A DNA stretch of 21,037 nucleotides from Streptomyces speibonae (GTDB taxonomy: Bacteria; Actinomycetota; Actinomycetes; Streptomycetales; Streptomycetaceae), in NCBI GenBank assembly GCA_000715605.1, contig KL568519.1, forward strand, positions 1 to 21,037. Reading direction: 5' to 3'. The first letter of the stretch is position 1; each line of letters starts with the position of its first letter. Under the pieces are notes generated by a model. It ran no database searches and had not been told where the DNA came from. It worked only from the letters and a program-made list of their open reading frames with translations. Positions 5,717 through 12,390 of this stretch are shown piece by piece. The position numbers were made by a program, and so were the translations under genes.

Positions 5717-7138
5717 ATGCTTGAGAACGTCGAGGACGGGATAGCGGCAGCGAAGCGGCTCGCGGGAGGTGCGTCGCTGCACAGCACTCTCGATGTCGCC
5801 GACCCCGCTGACTGGCTCGCGCTGGACGCAGCAGTACGCGAGGTGGTCTGGCACCGCCAGCAATTCCTGCCGGAATGGGAGCACTCCGCCCCGTTGCCCG
5901 CCGACCTCACTCGGCTCGGTGAGTCCCGGCTTGCGCTCGCCCTGTGCCACCGCGACGGGCGGATCCGTCAGGAGGCGCTGCGCCCGTCGGTCCGATATCC
6001 CGGCCTGCTGCCGTTGGTCGTGATCCGCTGCACCGACTGGGCCGGCCCGGTGCGAGAGCACGCCCGGCAGCTGCTGTGCGAAGTCCTGCACGTGGACGCT
6101 GCCCTCGGCCTCGCGCCGCTCATCCTCCGCGCCGGCCGCCGTGACAGAGGCACCTTCGGCGTCGGTGTGCTCAGCCGGGTCCTGCGCCAGGCATCCCACG
6201 GGCAGCTCGCTGTTCTCTTCGCCGACCCCGACCGCACCGTCCGGCGGTTCGCCTACCGGCTGGCCGTCGAGGGCCGACTGCTCCATCCCGCTGAGCTGGC
6301 CCGCGCGGCCGCCGGGGACCAGGACACCGTGGTCCAGGACCTGTGTGCCACAGCGGCGCTCACGGCTCTGGGGGATGAGGACGCCTACGAGGATGTGCTG
6401 CCTCCACTGCTGTCCGCACGCAACCCGCGTGTCCGTTCGGCCGGCGTCACCGCGCTGAGACGGGCAGGGCGATCGAAGCAGGCGGAGCCGTTCCTCAGCG
6501 ACCGTTCCGCGCTCGTGCGTGCTTGTGCCCGGTACGTCGTACGACAGCAGGGCGGTGACCCGGTGGCCTGGTACCGGGCGCGGTGCGCGGCACCCAACGA
6601 CCCCGGGTTGCCGCCCGGTGCGGTCATCGGACTGGCCGAGTGCGGGAACCGCCCGGACGCCGGGCTGCTGCAGCCGCTGCTCGCGCACCCGGCGGCCGGG
6701 GTGCGGGCGCGAGCGGTAGCAGGGCTGCGGGCGCTGGACTGCGCGGATGCGAAGCAGATGCGGCCGCTCCTCGACGACCCTGCCGCCGGGGTCGTCCGCG
6801 AGGCCGCCGCCGCCCTGCTGCCCTCGGCCAAGGAGCTGCCCGCCGACTGGCTACTGGAGCGCACCAGCCCCGAGCGGCCACGGCACGTCCGCGTCGGTGC
6901 GTTCCGGCTGCTCGACGCACGCGGCGGCATCGTGGCGCTACGGGCGGCGGTCGGTCTGCTCGAGGACCCCGATGTGAAGCTGCGCACCTGGGCCGCGCAA
7001 TCAGTGCAGCGCTGGCATCCGTCCCCGGACGGGCGGCGCGGCGATGCAGAGGTGGGTGAACTGCTCGACCGGAGCCGACATCTCTTCAGCGATCATGTGC
7101 TGCGCCGGCGCAAGTGGGAAGCCGGGGTGGGCAGCTGA
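5717..7138 (+). CDS. HEAT-repeat-like helical scaffold protein
   Basis: This encodes 473 aa from an ATG with GGAGGGG 5 nt upstream (5705-5711). From about residue 70 to 440 the sequence consists of repeated pairs of helices with the spacing and residues of HEAT/ARM or PBS-lyase repeats. Examples are LLSARNPRVRSAGVTALRRAG, LLAHPAAGVRARAVAGLRAL, LLDDPAAGVVREAAAALLPSA and LLEDPDVKLRTWAAQSVQRW. Such proteins are protein-binding scaffolds with no enzymatic activity of their own. There is no signal peptide or membrane segment, so it should be cytoplasmic. It stands alone, bounded by intergenic regions with similar short repeats, and its partner is unknown. Confidence 0.7.
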   Translation: MLENVEDGIAAAKRLAGGASLHSTLDVADPADWLALDAAVREVVWHRQQFLPEWEHSAPLPADLTRLGESRLALALCHRDGRIRQEALRPSVRYPGLLPLVVIRCTDWAGPVREHARQLLCEVLHVDAALGLAPLILRAGRRDRGTFGVGVLSRVLRQASHGQLAVLFADPDRTVRRFAYRLAVEGRLLHPAELARAAAGDQDTVVQDLCATAALTALGDEDAYEDVLPPLLSARNPRVRSAGVTALRRAGRSKQAEPFLSDRSALVRACARYVVRQQGGDPVAWYRARCAAPNDPGLPPGAVIGLAECGNRPDAGLLQPLLAHPAAGVRARAVAGLRALDCADAKQMRPLLDDPAAGVVREAAAALLPSAKELPADWLLERTSPERPRHVRVGAFRLLDARGGIVALRAAVGLLEDPDVKLRTWAAQSVQRWHPSPDGRRGDAEVGELLDRSRHLFSDHVLRRRKWEAGVGS

Positions 7139-7280
7139 GACTGCACCGCGGTCCAGGTCTCTGCTCAGCACTCGCCGCCAGGTGACCCTGGTGACAACAC
7201 ACCTGCCTTGGTGACAACCATCGTGCTTTGGCTCAGCGGCCCGCCGGAGATGTTTTTAGCAGGTCCTGAATTCGGCCGTG
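7139..7280. repeat. Direct TGGTGACAAC repeats in a convergent gap
   Basis: TGGTGACAAC occurs at 7189-7198 and 7209-7218, a 20-bp period. A related GGTGACC is at 7181-7187. They lie between the 3' ends of the HEAT-like gene and the second terminal-protein gene. They are reverse copies of boxes upstream of the HEAT-like gene. No terminator with a T-tract is seen. Confidence 0.4.
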
Positions 7281-7871
7281 TCAGAACCGGAATTCTATGG
7301 ACTGGACGTGCGTGAAATCCGCACGCAGGCCAGCGGCGCGGGTGCCCCACTCGGTGAAATACGACTCCGTGATGGCCTCTGCGACGATCGGATGCAGCTC
7401 CTCCTCCGTCGCACCGGCCTCCTGAAGTTCGAGGATCTGCTTCGCGTAGGTGGGCGAGATCGCCGTGGTGATCTGACGCTCGCGGCCGTCGTCCGAGCTG
7501 CCCGTGCAGGTGAATCCGAAGTAGGCCGTCACGTCCACCATCATGCCGCTGGAGGTGGCCGCCTGTTCACGTACCCGCGCTCTGACCTGCGGTTGCCACT
7601 CGGATTCCGTCTCCTCCACCAGGACGGTCCGCAGGCGCTTCTGCGGGGTCGTCAGCTTCCCGGCGCGGTAGCGCTCGATCGTGCGGGTCGAGGTGCCCAG
7701 GCGCTCCGCCAGGGCCTTGGCCGACCCCTTCACCCGCGTGAGGAGGAATTTCACCTGTGCATTCGCGGATTTCGGCGCGAACCGGGTGAACATCTTCCGC
7801 TCCGCCCGTGCGAGGGCCTCCAGGACCTTGCCCTGGCGCGGCACCGGCTGCTGCTGTTCGTGATCGCTCAT
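7281..7871 (-). CDS. Second, diverged Tpg-type telomere terminal protein
   Basis: This encodes 196 aa from ATG 7871. It aligns over its whole length with the canonical Tpg at the right end of the window: FTRFAPKSANAQ, a helix-turn-helix around residues 50-70 (AKALAERLGTSTRTIERY), WQPQVRAR, SSGMMVDVTAYFGF, and a C-terminal YFTEWGTR...FTHVQSIEF. Tpg proteins cap Streptomyces telomeres and prime DNA synthesis from a hydroxyl residue; Thr114 was reported for the S. coelicolor/lividans protein. Here the aligned residue is Ser126 within GSSD. Longer in-frame extensions upstream overlap the DUF6233-like gene and are rejected. No tap-like gene lies upstream; instead a divergent broken gene is present. 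It may be a functional alternative primer or a decaying paralogue; the frame is intact. Confidence 0.8.
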   Translation of the reverse strand: MSDHEQQQPVPRQGKVLEALARAERKMFTRFAPKSANAQVKFLLTRVKGSAKALAERLGTSTRTIERYRAGKLTTPQKRLRTVLVEETESEWQPQVRARVREQAATSSGMMVDVTAYFGFTCTGSSDDGRERQITTAISPTYAKQILELQEAGATEEELHPIVAEAITESYFTEWGTRAAGLRADFTHVQSIEFRF

Positions 7872-7975
7872 GTGTCCAGTCGGCCACGGGCAACCTGTGG
7901 ACAGAGGCCGGTGCCTGCGCCGGCCGCGCCGATCGTCGGCGTCCCGACGCTCGTCCGTACGGTGGGAGCATGACG

Positions 7976-8508
7976 ATGTCCTCCGCCCCCGAGCCGCTGC
8001 CGGCGCCCATCCGGGTGCTGCTGCCTGGAGACCAAGAGGTCGTCGCTCACCTGTGGTCCCGGCGCCAGACGCCCGACGGATGGAGGTATGAGGTCGGGGG
8101 CTCCCGGCGTACCGCAATGGCCCCGAGGACTCGGTGGAGCCTGCCGAGTACCGGGTCTGGGTCCGTGCTCCGGAGCATGTGCGGCCCGTGGATGGCGTCT
8201 CGTACGACCAGGTGCCCACCGAGTACCTCCCGAAGCCCTCGGCCGTGGACCAGGTCTTCGGACCGCGCCGCCCGTCGGGCTGGGTGATGACCAAGGCCGA
8301 CGGCCGCGGGCCCGGCCGGGGCGGTGTTGTGCACGCCGTCGACTGTGAAGAGGCCCCGGCCGGAGCGCCGGTGCTGCCACTGGACCGGGCGCTGGACGCA
8401 GCCGAGCAGCCGGGCGTTCGGTTGTGCTCGTTGTGCGGCGCGGCCGCCGAACTGTAGCTGGGCCACGTCCTCAAGGGCTTCGACCACGGCTTCAAGGGCG
8501 GCGAATAG
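7976..8508 (+). pseudogene. Broken DUF6233-like gene (frameshift and in-frame stop)
   Basis: The first part, from ATG 7976 with GGGAG at 7964-7968, reads well to ...DGWRYEVG. The frame then changes at the G5 run 8096-8100. With one extra G the reading continues as GLPAYRNGPEDSVEPAEYRVWVRAPEHVRP and onward to VVHAVDCEEAP and PGVRLCSLCGAAAEL. A TAG at 8455-8457 follows, but the same frame goes on as LGHVLKGFDHGFKGGE before TAG 8506-8508. The second copy near 12.2 kb shows that this tail is homologous, so the first stop may be a nonsense mutation. The C-terminal His/Cys pattern resembles the DUF6233 proteins frequent in Streptomyces, whose function is unknown. It is either a pseudogene or, for the G-run, a sequencing error. 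Confidence 0.6.
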
Positions 8509-8585
8509 ACGCGCCCTCGCGCGCCTGTATGGTGATCCGCTCGCACGTGCGGGTGCACAGCGGGCGCTGTCAGATACCGGTCCGA

Positions 8586-9167
8586 TCAGTTCCGGTCCAG
8601 CTCGGCAATAGAGAAGCCCTTCGGGAGCGTGTGCTCACCGTGAACGATGGTCTGCGTCACGGCCAGAATCTCGCCAGCTGCGTTGTACTGCACGGTCCGG
8701 TAGACCGATGCTAAAGCCACAGAGGCGGGCGACAGTTCGAAGTCCTCGCACTCGTACCAGGTCATGGGCCGACTGGTCAGTGTCCGCTCGAGCCGAACGC
8801 AGCCGGGCACCAGGATGGTCACCGGCGCTTCCGTTACATCCGGCGAGGTACGCGGCGGCGGGACGGGCAGACCGAAGCTTGGCGCGAGCCTCCGCACTGC
8901 TTCGCTCACGATGGCTACCGGGTCGCCAAGGCTGGTCAGGTCGAACCACTCGCCGCGCCGGTTGTACTTATGAAACTCCAGGTGAAGGGCCTTCTCGAGT
9001 TCACGACCACCCTCACAGGTCCACAGCACCGACAGCGTCAGCGGCAGACCGGTCTGCATCGCGCGGACCCGCTTGGCCACGTCTGCCGTCGTGCCGATTT
9101 TCACCAGATCCAGGCCCTCGGCCCCGATCAGGTAGACGAACTCGGCCAGCCCCTGGTCGGTGGTCAC
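8586..9167 (-). CDS. GIY-YIG (T5orf172/MUG113-type) domain protein
   Basis: This encodes 193 aa from GTG 9167. Residues about 8-95 match the GIY-YIG fold as found in T5orf172/MUG113 proteins. FVYLIG corresponds to the GIY strand, LVKIGTTADVAKRVRAMQTG to the YIG strand with its basic helix, then ELEKALHLEFHKYNRRGEWFDL with the conserved Glu, His and Phe. Canonical members are nucleases that cut DNA; many phage/plasmid T5orf172 proteins are uncharacterised. The C-terminal 95 residues (about 98-193) are not recognised. GTG 9167 is chosen because it overlaps the stop of a 19-codon ORF that has a good ribosome binding site. A start at 9272 is possible but the upstream residues look non-coding. Confidence 0.7.
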   Translation of the reverse strand: MTTDQGLAEFVYLIGAEGLDLVKIGTTADVAKRVRAMQTGLPLTLSVLWTCEGGRELEKALHLEFHKYNRRGEWFDLTSLGDPVAIVSEAVRRLAPSFGLPVPPPRTSPDVTEAPVTILVPGCVRLERTLTSRPMTWYECEDFELSPASVALASVYRTVQYNAAGEILAVTQTIVHGEHTLPKGFSIAELDRN

Positions 9168-9223
9168 CGCAGTGTCCCACCGATCTGAGGGAGTACGTGC
9201 GAGGGTGTGTGAGCCACAGTCAT
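9164..9223 (-). CDS. Putative 19-residue leader ORF coupled to the GIY-YIG gene
   Basis: From ATG 9223 the minus strand encodes MTVAHTPSHVLPQIGGTLR and stops at TGA 9166-9164. That stop overlaps the GTG start of the GIY-YIG gene by 4 bp (GTGA). GAAGGA (9229-9234, complement) lies 5 nt upstream, a much better ribosome binding site than any directly in front of the GTG. This suggests translational coupling through a small upstream ORF. Alternatively it could be the true N-terminus of the GIY-YIG protein separated by a 1-nt frameshift. Confidence 0.45.
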   Translation of the reverse strand: MTVAHTPSHVLPQIGGTLR

Positions 9224-9641
9224 GGTGATCCTTCCGGGATGTCGTCACGGTCGGTCGAACTCCACCGGCCACTCAACGGAGGCGCCGCGCTGAAACTCCG
9301 CCCGCCTTGCGGGTCTGAGCACTGCAGCTGACCCGGCCTTTCTGTGTAGCCGGTCTTTGCTGATATTGGAGGCGGTTGCCGACTAATGGCATGAAGCCAT
9401 CGAATCTGGCCGAATACCACACGCCCCGCTGGCAGTCGACAACGTGCATCCGTGACGCGCAGGCCAAGGCGCGCCTCCGGGCGACTGGCGACCGTACCCC
9501 GTGACAGCGAACTGGATATGGGCGCAGGTCCGGTTGGCGGCCGACGGCGACCTCGATCGCCGCGACGACGTCGGGGTAGGTGCTGAGGGCGAGCCTGTGC
9601 TAGCCGGCCTCGAGGACCTGGCGGTCGCCGACAGAGCCCGG
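9224..9641. other. Gene-free stretch, possibly a decayed gene
   Basis: I see no supported gene in these 418 bp. On the minus strand a short piece (about 9510-9600) reads LALSTYPDVVAAIEVAVGRQPD with good codon bias, but it is preceded by a stop and runs into poor sequence, so it may be a remnant. The local base composition and codon pattern are irregular. The stretch lies downstream of the leftward regulator gene and upstream of the leftward GIY-YIG gene, so a promoter for the latter should lie at about 9240-9320. Confidence 0.35.
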
Positions 9642-10760
9642 TCAGAAGTTCGGCCAGCGGGTGTGGTCCCGCCGCCTGTCCCTGCGGAGCACGATGAAGG
9701 GTCGCCTAGCCGGTCGGTGCGAGGCCGCCTGTGCCACAGCTGTGGACTCCTGTGCCGTAACACCTGACGCCAGCTGTGCTTGCAGTACTGGACTGAGACC
9801 GGGCCTCCAAAAGTCCGTGGGGAAGTCGTCGGGGGCTTCCCGCGGCTGGAGCGTGATGACTCCGATGATCTGGCTGTCGGTGACTCGGTAGGTGAGGGTG
9901 TAGCGGCGCGGTCTGCGGACGGGGAGCCCGACACGGGTCTTGCCTGCCGGTGGGTGGGCCGTTAGAGGGCCTCTCCGCGCGCTCGGGTCGGAGGAGAGCC
10001 GCGTCGTCAACGGGATGTACGGGAAGCCGAAGTCGTCTGCGGGCCCGAGACCGACTCGTGCGTACAGGGTGCGATGCCCGACCAGATCTTCGCCCGGTGG
10101 GGCATCCGTCACCTTCGCAGCCGCAGTGAGCGGCCTCCTGGTCGCCTTTCCGGAGAGCTTGTCCCAGACTTCCTGCCAGCGACGTACGCCGCTCGGGGAG
10201 ACGTTCATGGCTTCCATGAACGCGGTGAGGTGCTCACGCGAGGGGACCGCCTCACCTCGAAGGATGACGCTGATACTGCTCTTGGGGAGCCGGTGGCGTC
10301 CGTCGGGCGCGCAGCCGGCCAGGGCCTGGAGTTCGCTGAGCGGCGGCTGTCCTCGGCGTGCGCGCATCTCGATCATGACGCTGTGGAGCTGGCCGAAGCT
10401 GTCAACGTTCTCAGGGTGGAGCAGGGCTGAACGCACGGTTTTCGCCAGGTCCTGGAACTCTGGAGAGATGCCGGCACGGCGCCGTCGGTCTTCCCTGGCT
10501 CGTCGCGCGGCCGTCCACATGCGCAGCGCCTCGTCGGAGTCCGCGCCGCACGCGGCGGTGAAGGCGAGCAGGAGGCGCCGGGTGGGTACCACCCGGCCGG
10601 AGGCGCCGCGGGAGAGCGCGGACGCCGTGAACTCGTGATTGGTCAGTTTGGCCATTGCCGCATAGGTGAGGCCGCTGCGCTCGCGCTGGGCGCGGAGCCA
10701 TCGCGCGAGCGCAGCGGCCTGCCGGGTGTCGGCGGCAACGGCGTTCTCACGCCGCCCCAT
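9642..10760 (-). CDS. Regulator with two XRE-like helix-turn-helix domains
   Basis: This encodes 372 aa from ATG 10760. Residues about 12-85 form an XRE-like domain (LARWLRAQRERSGLTYAAMAKLT, then a recognition helix TASALSRGASG). A second, similar domain follows at about 122-203, with a leader helix, RLPKSSISVILRGEAVPSREHLTAFMEAMNV and W-rich end. Duplicate xenobiotic-response-type domains are known in actinobacterial plasmid and developmental regulators. The last 150 residues are basic and unassigned, with one beta-rich piece (RRYTLTYRVTDSQIIGVITLQP). It starts 6 bp after the stop of a small membrane-protein gene, so the two form an operon. The codon usage in the C-terminal third is less clean. 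Confidence 0.65.
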   Translation of the reverse strand: MGRRENAVAADTRQAAALARWLRAQRERSGLTYAAMAKLTNHEFTASALSRGASGRVVPTRRLLLAFTAACGADSDEALRMWTAARRAREDRRRRAGISPEFQDLAKTVRSALLHPENVDSFGQLHSVMIEMRARRGQPPLSELQALAGCAPDGRHRLPKSSISVILRGEAVPSREHLTAFMEAMNVSPSGVRRWQEVWDKLSGKATRRPLTAAAKVTDAPPGEDLVGHRTLYARVGLGPADDFGFPYIPLTTRLSSDPSARRGPLTAHPPAGKTRVGLPVRRPRRYTLTYRVTDSQIIGVITLQPREAPDDFPTDFWRPGLSPVLQAQLASGVTAQESTAVAQAASHRPARRPFIVLRRDRRRDHTRWPNF

Positions 10761-10766
10761 GGCCGC

Positions 10767-10997
10767 TCAGACGATGTCGGGCGGCGGTGCCTGCGGCCCG
10801 CGCAGAACCCGGACGGAGTGGGCGGCGACGCCCAGGGCTCCCACGATGAACGTCAGGGCACCGGTGACCGGCATGCCGAGCGCCGCTAGGACAGCGGCGG
10901 CTACGACGACCACGATCACGACGATCACCTCCGGCATGGTGAGCGGCCCGCCGACGGGTTCGGGGCCGGGGGCCGGCGGTGAAGGGATGGGACGCAT
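10767..10997 (-). CDS. Small membrane protein, two transmembrane helices
   Basis: This encodes 76 aa from ATG 10997, supported by a GGTAGG-type site upstream. An internal ATG at 10937 would give 56 aa. After a Pro-rich N-terminus there are two hydrophobic segments: VIVVIVVVVAAAVLAAL (about residues 24-40) and ALTFIVGALGVAAHSV (about 47-62), then a basic tail. It belongs with small integral membrane proteins common on Streptomyces plasmids, function unknown. It is directly upstream of the double-XRE regulator gene, with a 6-bp gap. The regulator may be its partner or the pair may sense a membrane cue; this is inference. Confidence 0.55.
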   Translation of the reverse strand: MRPIPSPPAPGPEPVGGPLTMPEVIVVIVVVVAAAVLAALGMPVTGALTFIVGALGVAAHSVRVLRGPQAPPPDIV

Positions 10998-11021
10998 GCC
11001 TGGGACCTACCTGTCGTCATG

Positions 11022-11042
11022 CCATGCCCGGGGCGGGCATGG
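11022..11042. promoter_or_regulatory. 8-bp palindrome upstream of the membrane protein/regulator operon
   Basis: CCATGCCC (11022-11029) and GGGCATGG (11035-11042) are perfect inverted repeats with a 5-nt centre, GGGGC. They lie 25-45 bp upstream of the ATG at 10997, where a promoter operator would be expected. The double-XRE protein encoded in the same operon is the obvious candidate binder. This is untested. Confidence 0.45.
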
Positions 11043-11295
11043 GGAGTTGGCTGCACCTTGAACGACCGAGGGCGACTTCCAGGTCGGCCCGTCGGCGCGG
11101 CTGATCCTCTCACCGGTTACCCGATGATTACAATGCGTGGCCTCCCAGGTGGAGTCTTTGATGCGACCGCGTCCAGACCGTGATGGCCGCAGGGTTGCGA
11201 ACGCGTGGACGAGTTGAACTCCAGTTTCGCGAAAGTCCCAGGTGGAGAAGCTGAAACTTTTTTATTCGTGCAGTTTCGTCCAGGAGGCGTTGCCG

Positions 11296-11436
11296 ATGGC
11301 CAGCCGAGATGTCATTGTCCTCGCAACGCTGACTCCGGTCTTGCTGCCGGAGCCCCTGGCGTCATGGCTGCACCATGCAACAGGGTCCGGGCCCACCGTG
11401 TTCCAGCGCGGCGCCCCCAGGTGGCGCGTCCGGTGA
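11296..11436 (+). CDS. Putative 46-aa small protein
   Basis: ATG 11296 follows AGGAGG (11282-11287) with an 8-nt gap, one of the best ribosome binding sites in the window. The product is 46 aa: a hydrophobic N-terminal half (VIVLATLTPVLLPEPLASWL, about residues 6-25) and a basic C-terminus ending RWRVR. It could be a single-helix membrane peptide. Upstream, 11253-11275 is unusually A/T-rich for this DNA (AACTTTTTTATTCG), a plausible promoter or leader. There is no homologue I recognise, and codon bias is too short to judge, so the call rests on the ribosome binding site. Confidence 0.4.
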   Translation: MASRDVIVLATLTPVLLPEPLASWLHHATGSGPTVFQRGAPRWRVR

Positions 11437-11559
11437 GGATGCGCCACCTGTTGCGTTATCAGCGCCGCTGCGCATCGGCATCCAGATGGAGCCCATGGCC
11501 ACCCCGTGCGGACGGCAGCTGGTCGTCCGTGGCGTCCTGCCTGTCCCGGCGCCCTGACG

Positions 11560-12123
11560 TCAGCGGCGGGTGACGGCGTAGCCTGCGTCGTTGACGGCGC
11601 GGGTCCACACGTCGCGGTCGAACCACTTGGTGATGTTCGGCTGCAGCTCGGTGATGGTGCGCATGCGGGCTTCCCAGTCGTGTCCGGCCGGGCCGCGGCT
11701 GCCGTCGCATCCGGTGCAGCCGTCCTCACCGTGGATGTGGCCGGCCACCCAGGCGTTGACGGCGACGTTGATGATGACCGCGTACAGATCGCCGCCGGTC
11801 TGCGCCAGGGAGTCCGGCACCCCGGCGAGGACCAGGGCAAGCTCCGGGTTGTCGATCGGCGGCATCGGGGCCTGCCCAACGCCCTTCTCGCTACTGCTCT
11901 CCTCGTACGACGCCACGCTCTGCGCGAGCCGGTCGGCCGTGACGGAGGCGTCGAAGTACCGCCAGGCGGAGCGCACCTGGATCCCGAGCCGCTCGGAGAC
12001 GGTGGTGATCTGCTTCTCGATCGTGTCCTCCACGGTCGCCGGCGCAAGAGTCACACCCCGGCGGGCCAGCTCCGCAAGCGTCTGGGCAACAGCTTCCTTG
12101 AACGCCTTCGTGTTCCGCACCAC
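11560..12123 (-). CDS. Hypothetical protein, possibly N-terminally truncated
   Basis: This encodes 187 aa from GTG 12123, with strong codon bias. Residues about 8-55 look like a helical DNA-binding or oligomerisation region (FKEAVAQTLAELARRGVT...IEKQITTVSERLGIQVRSAWRYFD). The C-terminal half includes VAGHIHGEDGCTGCDGSRGPAGHDWEAR, a His/Cys cluster that could hold a metal. I do not recognise the family. No Shine-Dalgarno precedes the GTG. The same frame stays open upstream with protein-like residues (KTDAGEAVRRLLLPAYDAV) into the broken DUF6233-like copy but has no start codon, so the native N-terminus may have been lost by a rearrangement. Confidence 0.6.
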   Translation of the reverse strand: MVRNTKAFKEAVAQTLAELARRGVTLAPATVEDTIEKQITTVSERLGIQVRSAWRYFDASVTADRLAQSVASYEESSSEKGVGQAPMPPIDNPELALVLAGVPDSLAQTGGDLYAVIINVAVNAWVAGHIHGEDGCTGCDGSRGPAGHDWEARMRTITELQPNITKWFDRDVWTRAVNDAGYAVTRR

Positions 12124-12182
12124 CGCATCGTAGGCAGGCAGAAGCAGCCGCCGGACGGCTTCACCTGCATCGGTCTTGTGTG

Positions 12183-12372
12183 GCGCGGATGACGATGGCC
12201 GGGGAGGTGTCGTGCACGCCGTCGACTGCGAAGAGGGGCTGGCCGGCGTGCTGGTTCGGCCGCTGGACCGGACAGTAGACGCCGCCGAGCAGCCGGGGGT
12301 CGGCTGTGCTCGCTGTGTACGGCGCCGCCGCCGGGCTTGACCTGGTCTTGAAGGTCTTCGACCACGGGGTCG
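12183..12372 (+). pseudogene. Truncated second DUF6233-like copy
   Basis: The plus strand here repeats, at clearly related nucleotide and protein level, the 3' part of the broken gene at 7976-8508. GRGGVVHAVDCEEGLAG..PLDRTVDAAEQPGV matches GRGGVVHAVDCEEAPAG..PLDRALDAAEQPGV. A 1-nt deletion at about 12300 then shifts the frame; corrected, it continues with GLCSLCTAPPPGLDLVLKVFDHG, aligning with LCSLCGAAAEL..HVLKGFDHG. No start codon or N-terminal part is present. As in the first copy it lies divergent from a minus-strand gene. It is a remnant, not a functional gene. Confidence 0.6.
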
Positions 12373-12390
12373 GGTGGTGGTGCGTGAGGG

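Noticed and set aside
7872..8558. Long N-terminal extension of the second Tpg
   Set aside because: The similarity to Tpg begins near residue 15 of the 196-aa version, and the extension is antisense to the DUF6233-like gene.
11375..11557. 60-codon plus-strand frame overlapping the putative 46-aa gene
   Set aside because: No ribosome binding site; the translation is Pro/Ala/Gly-rich and overlaps a better supported small ORF.
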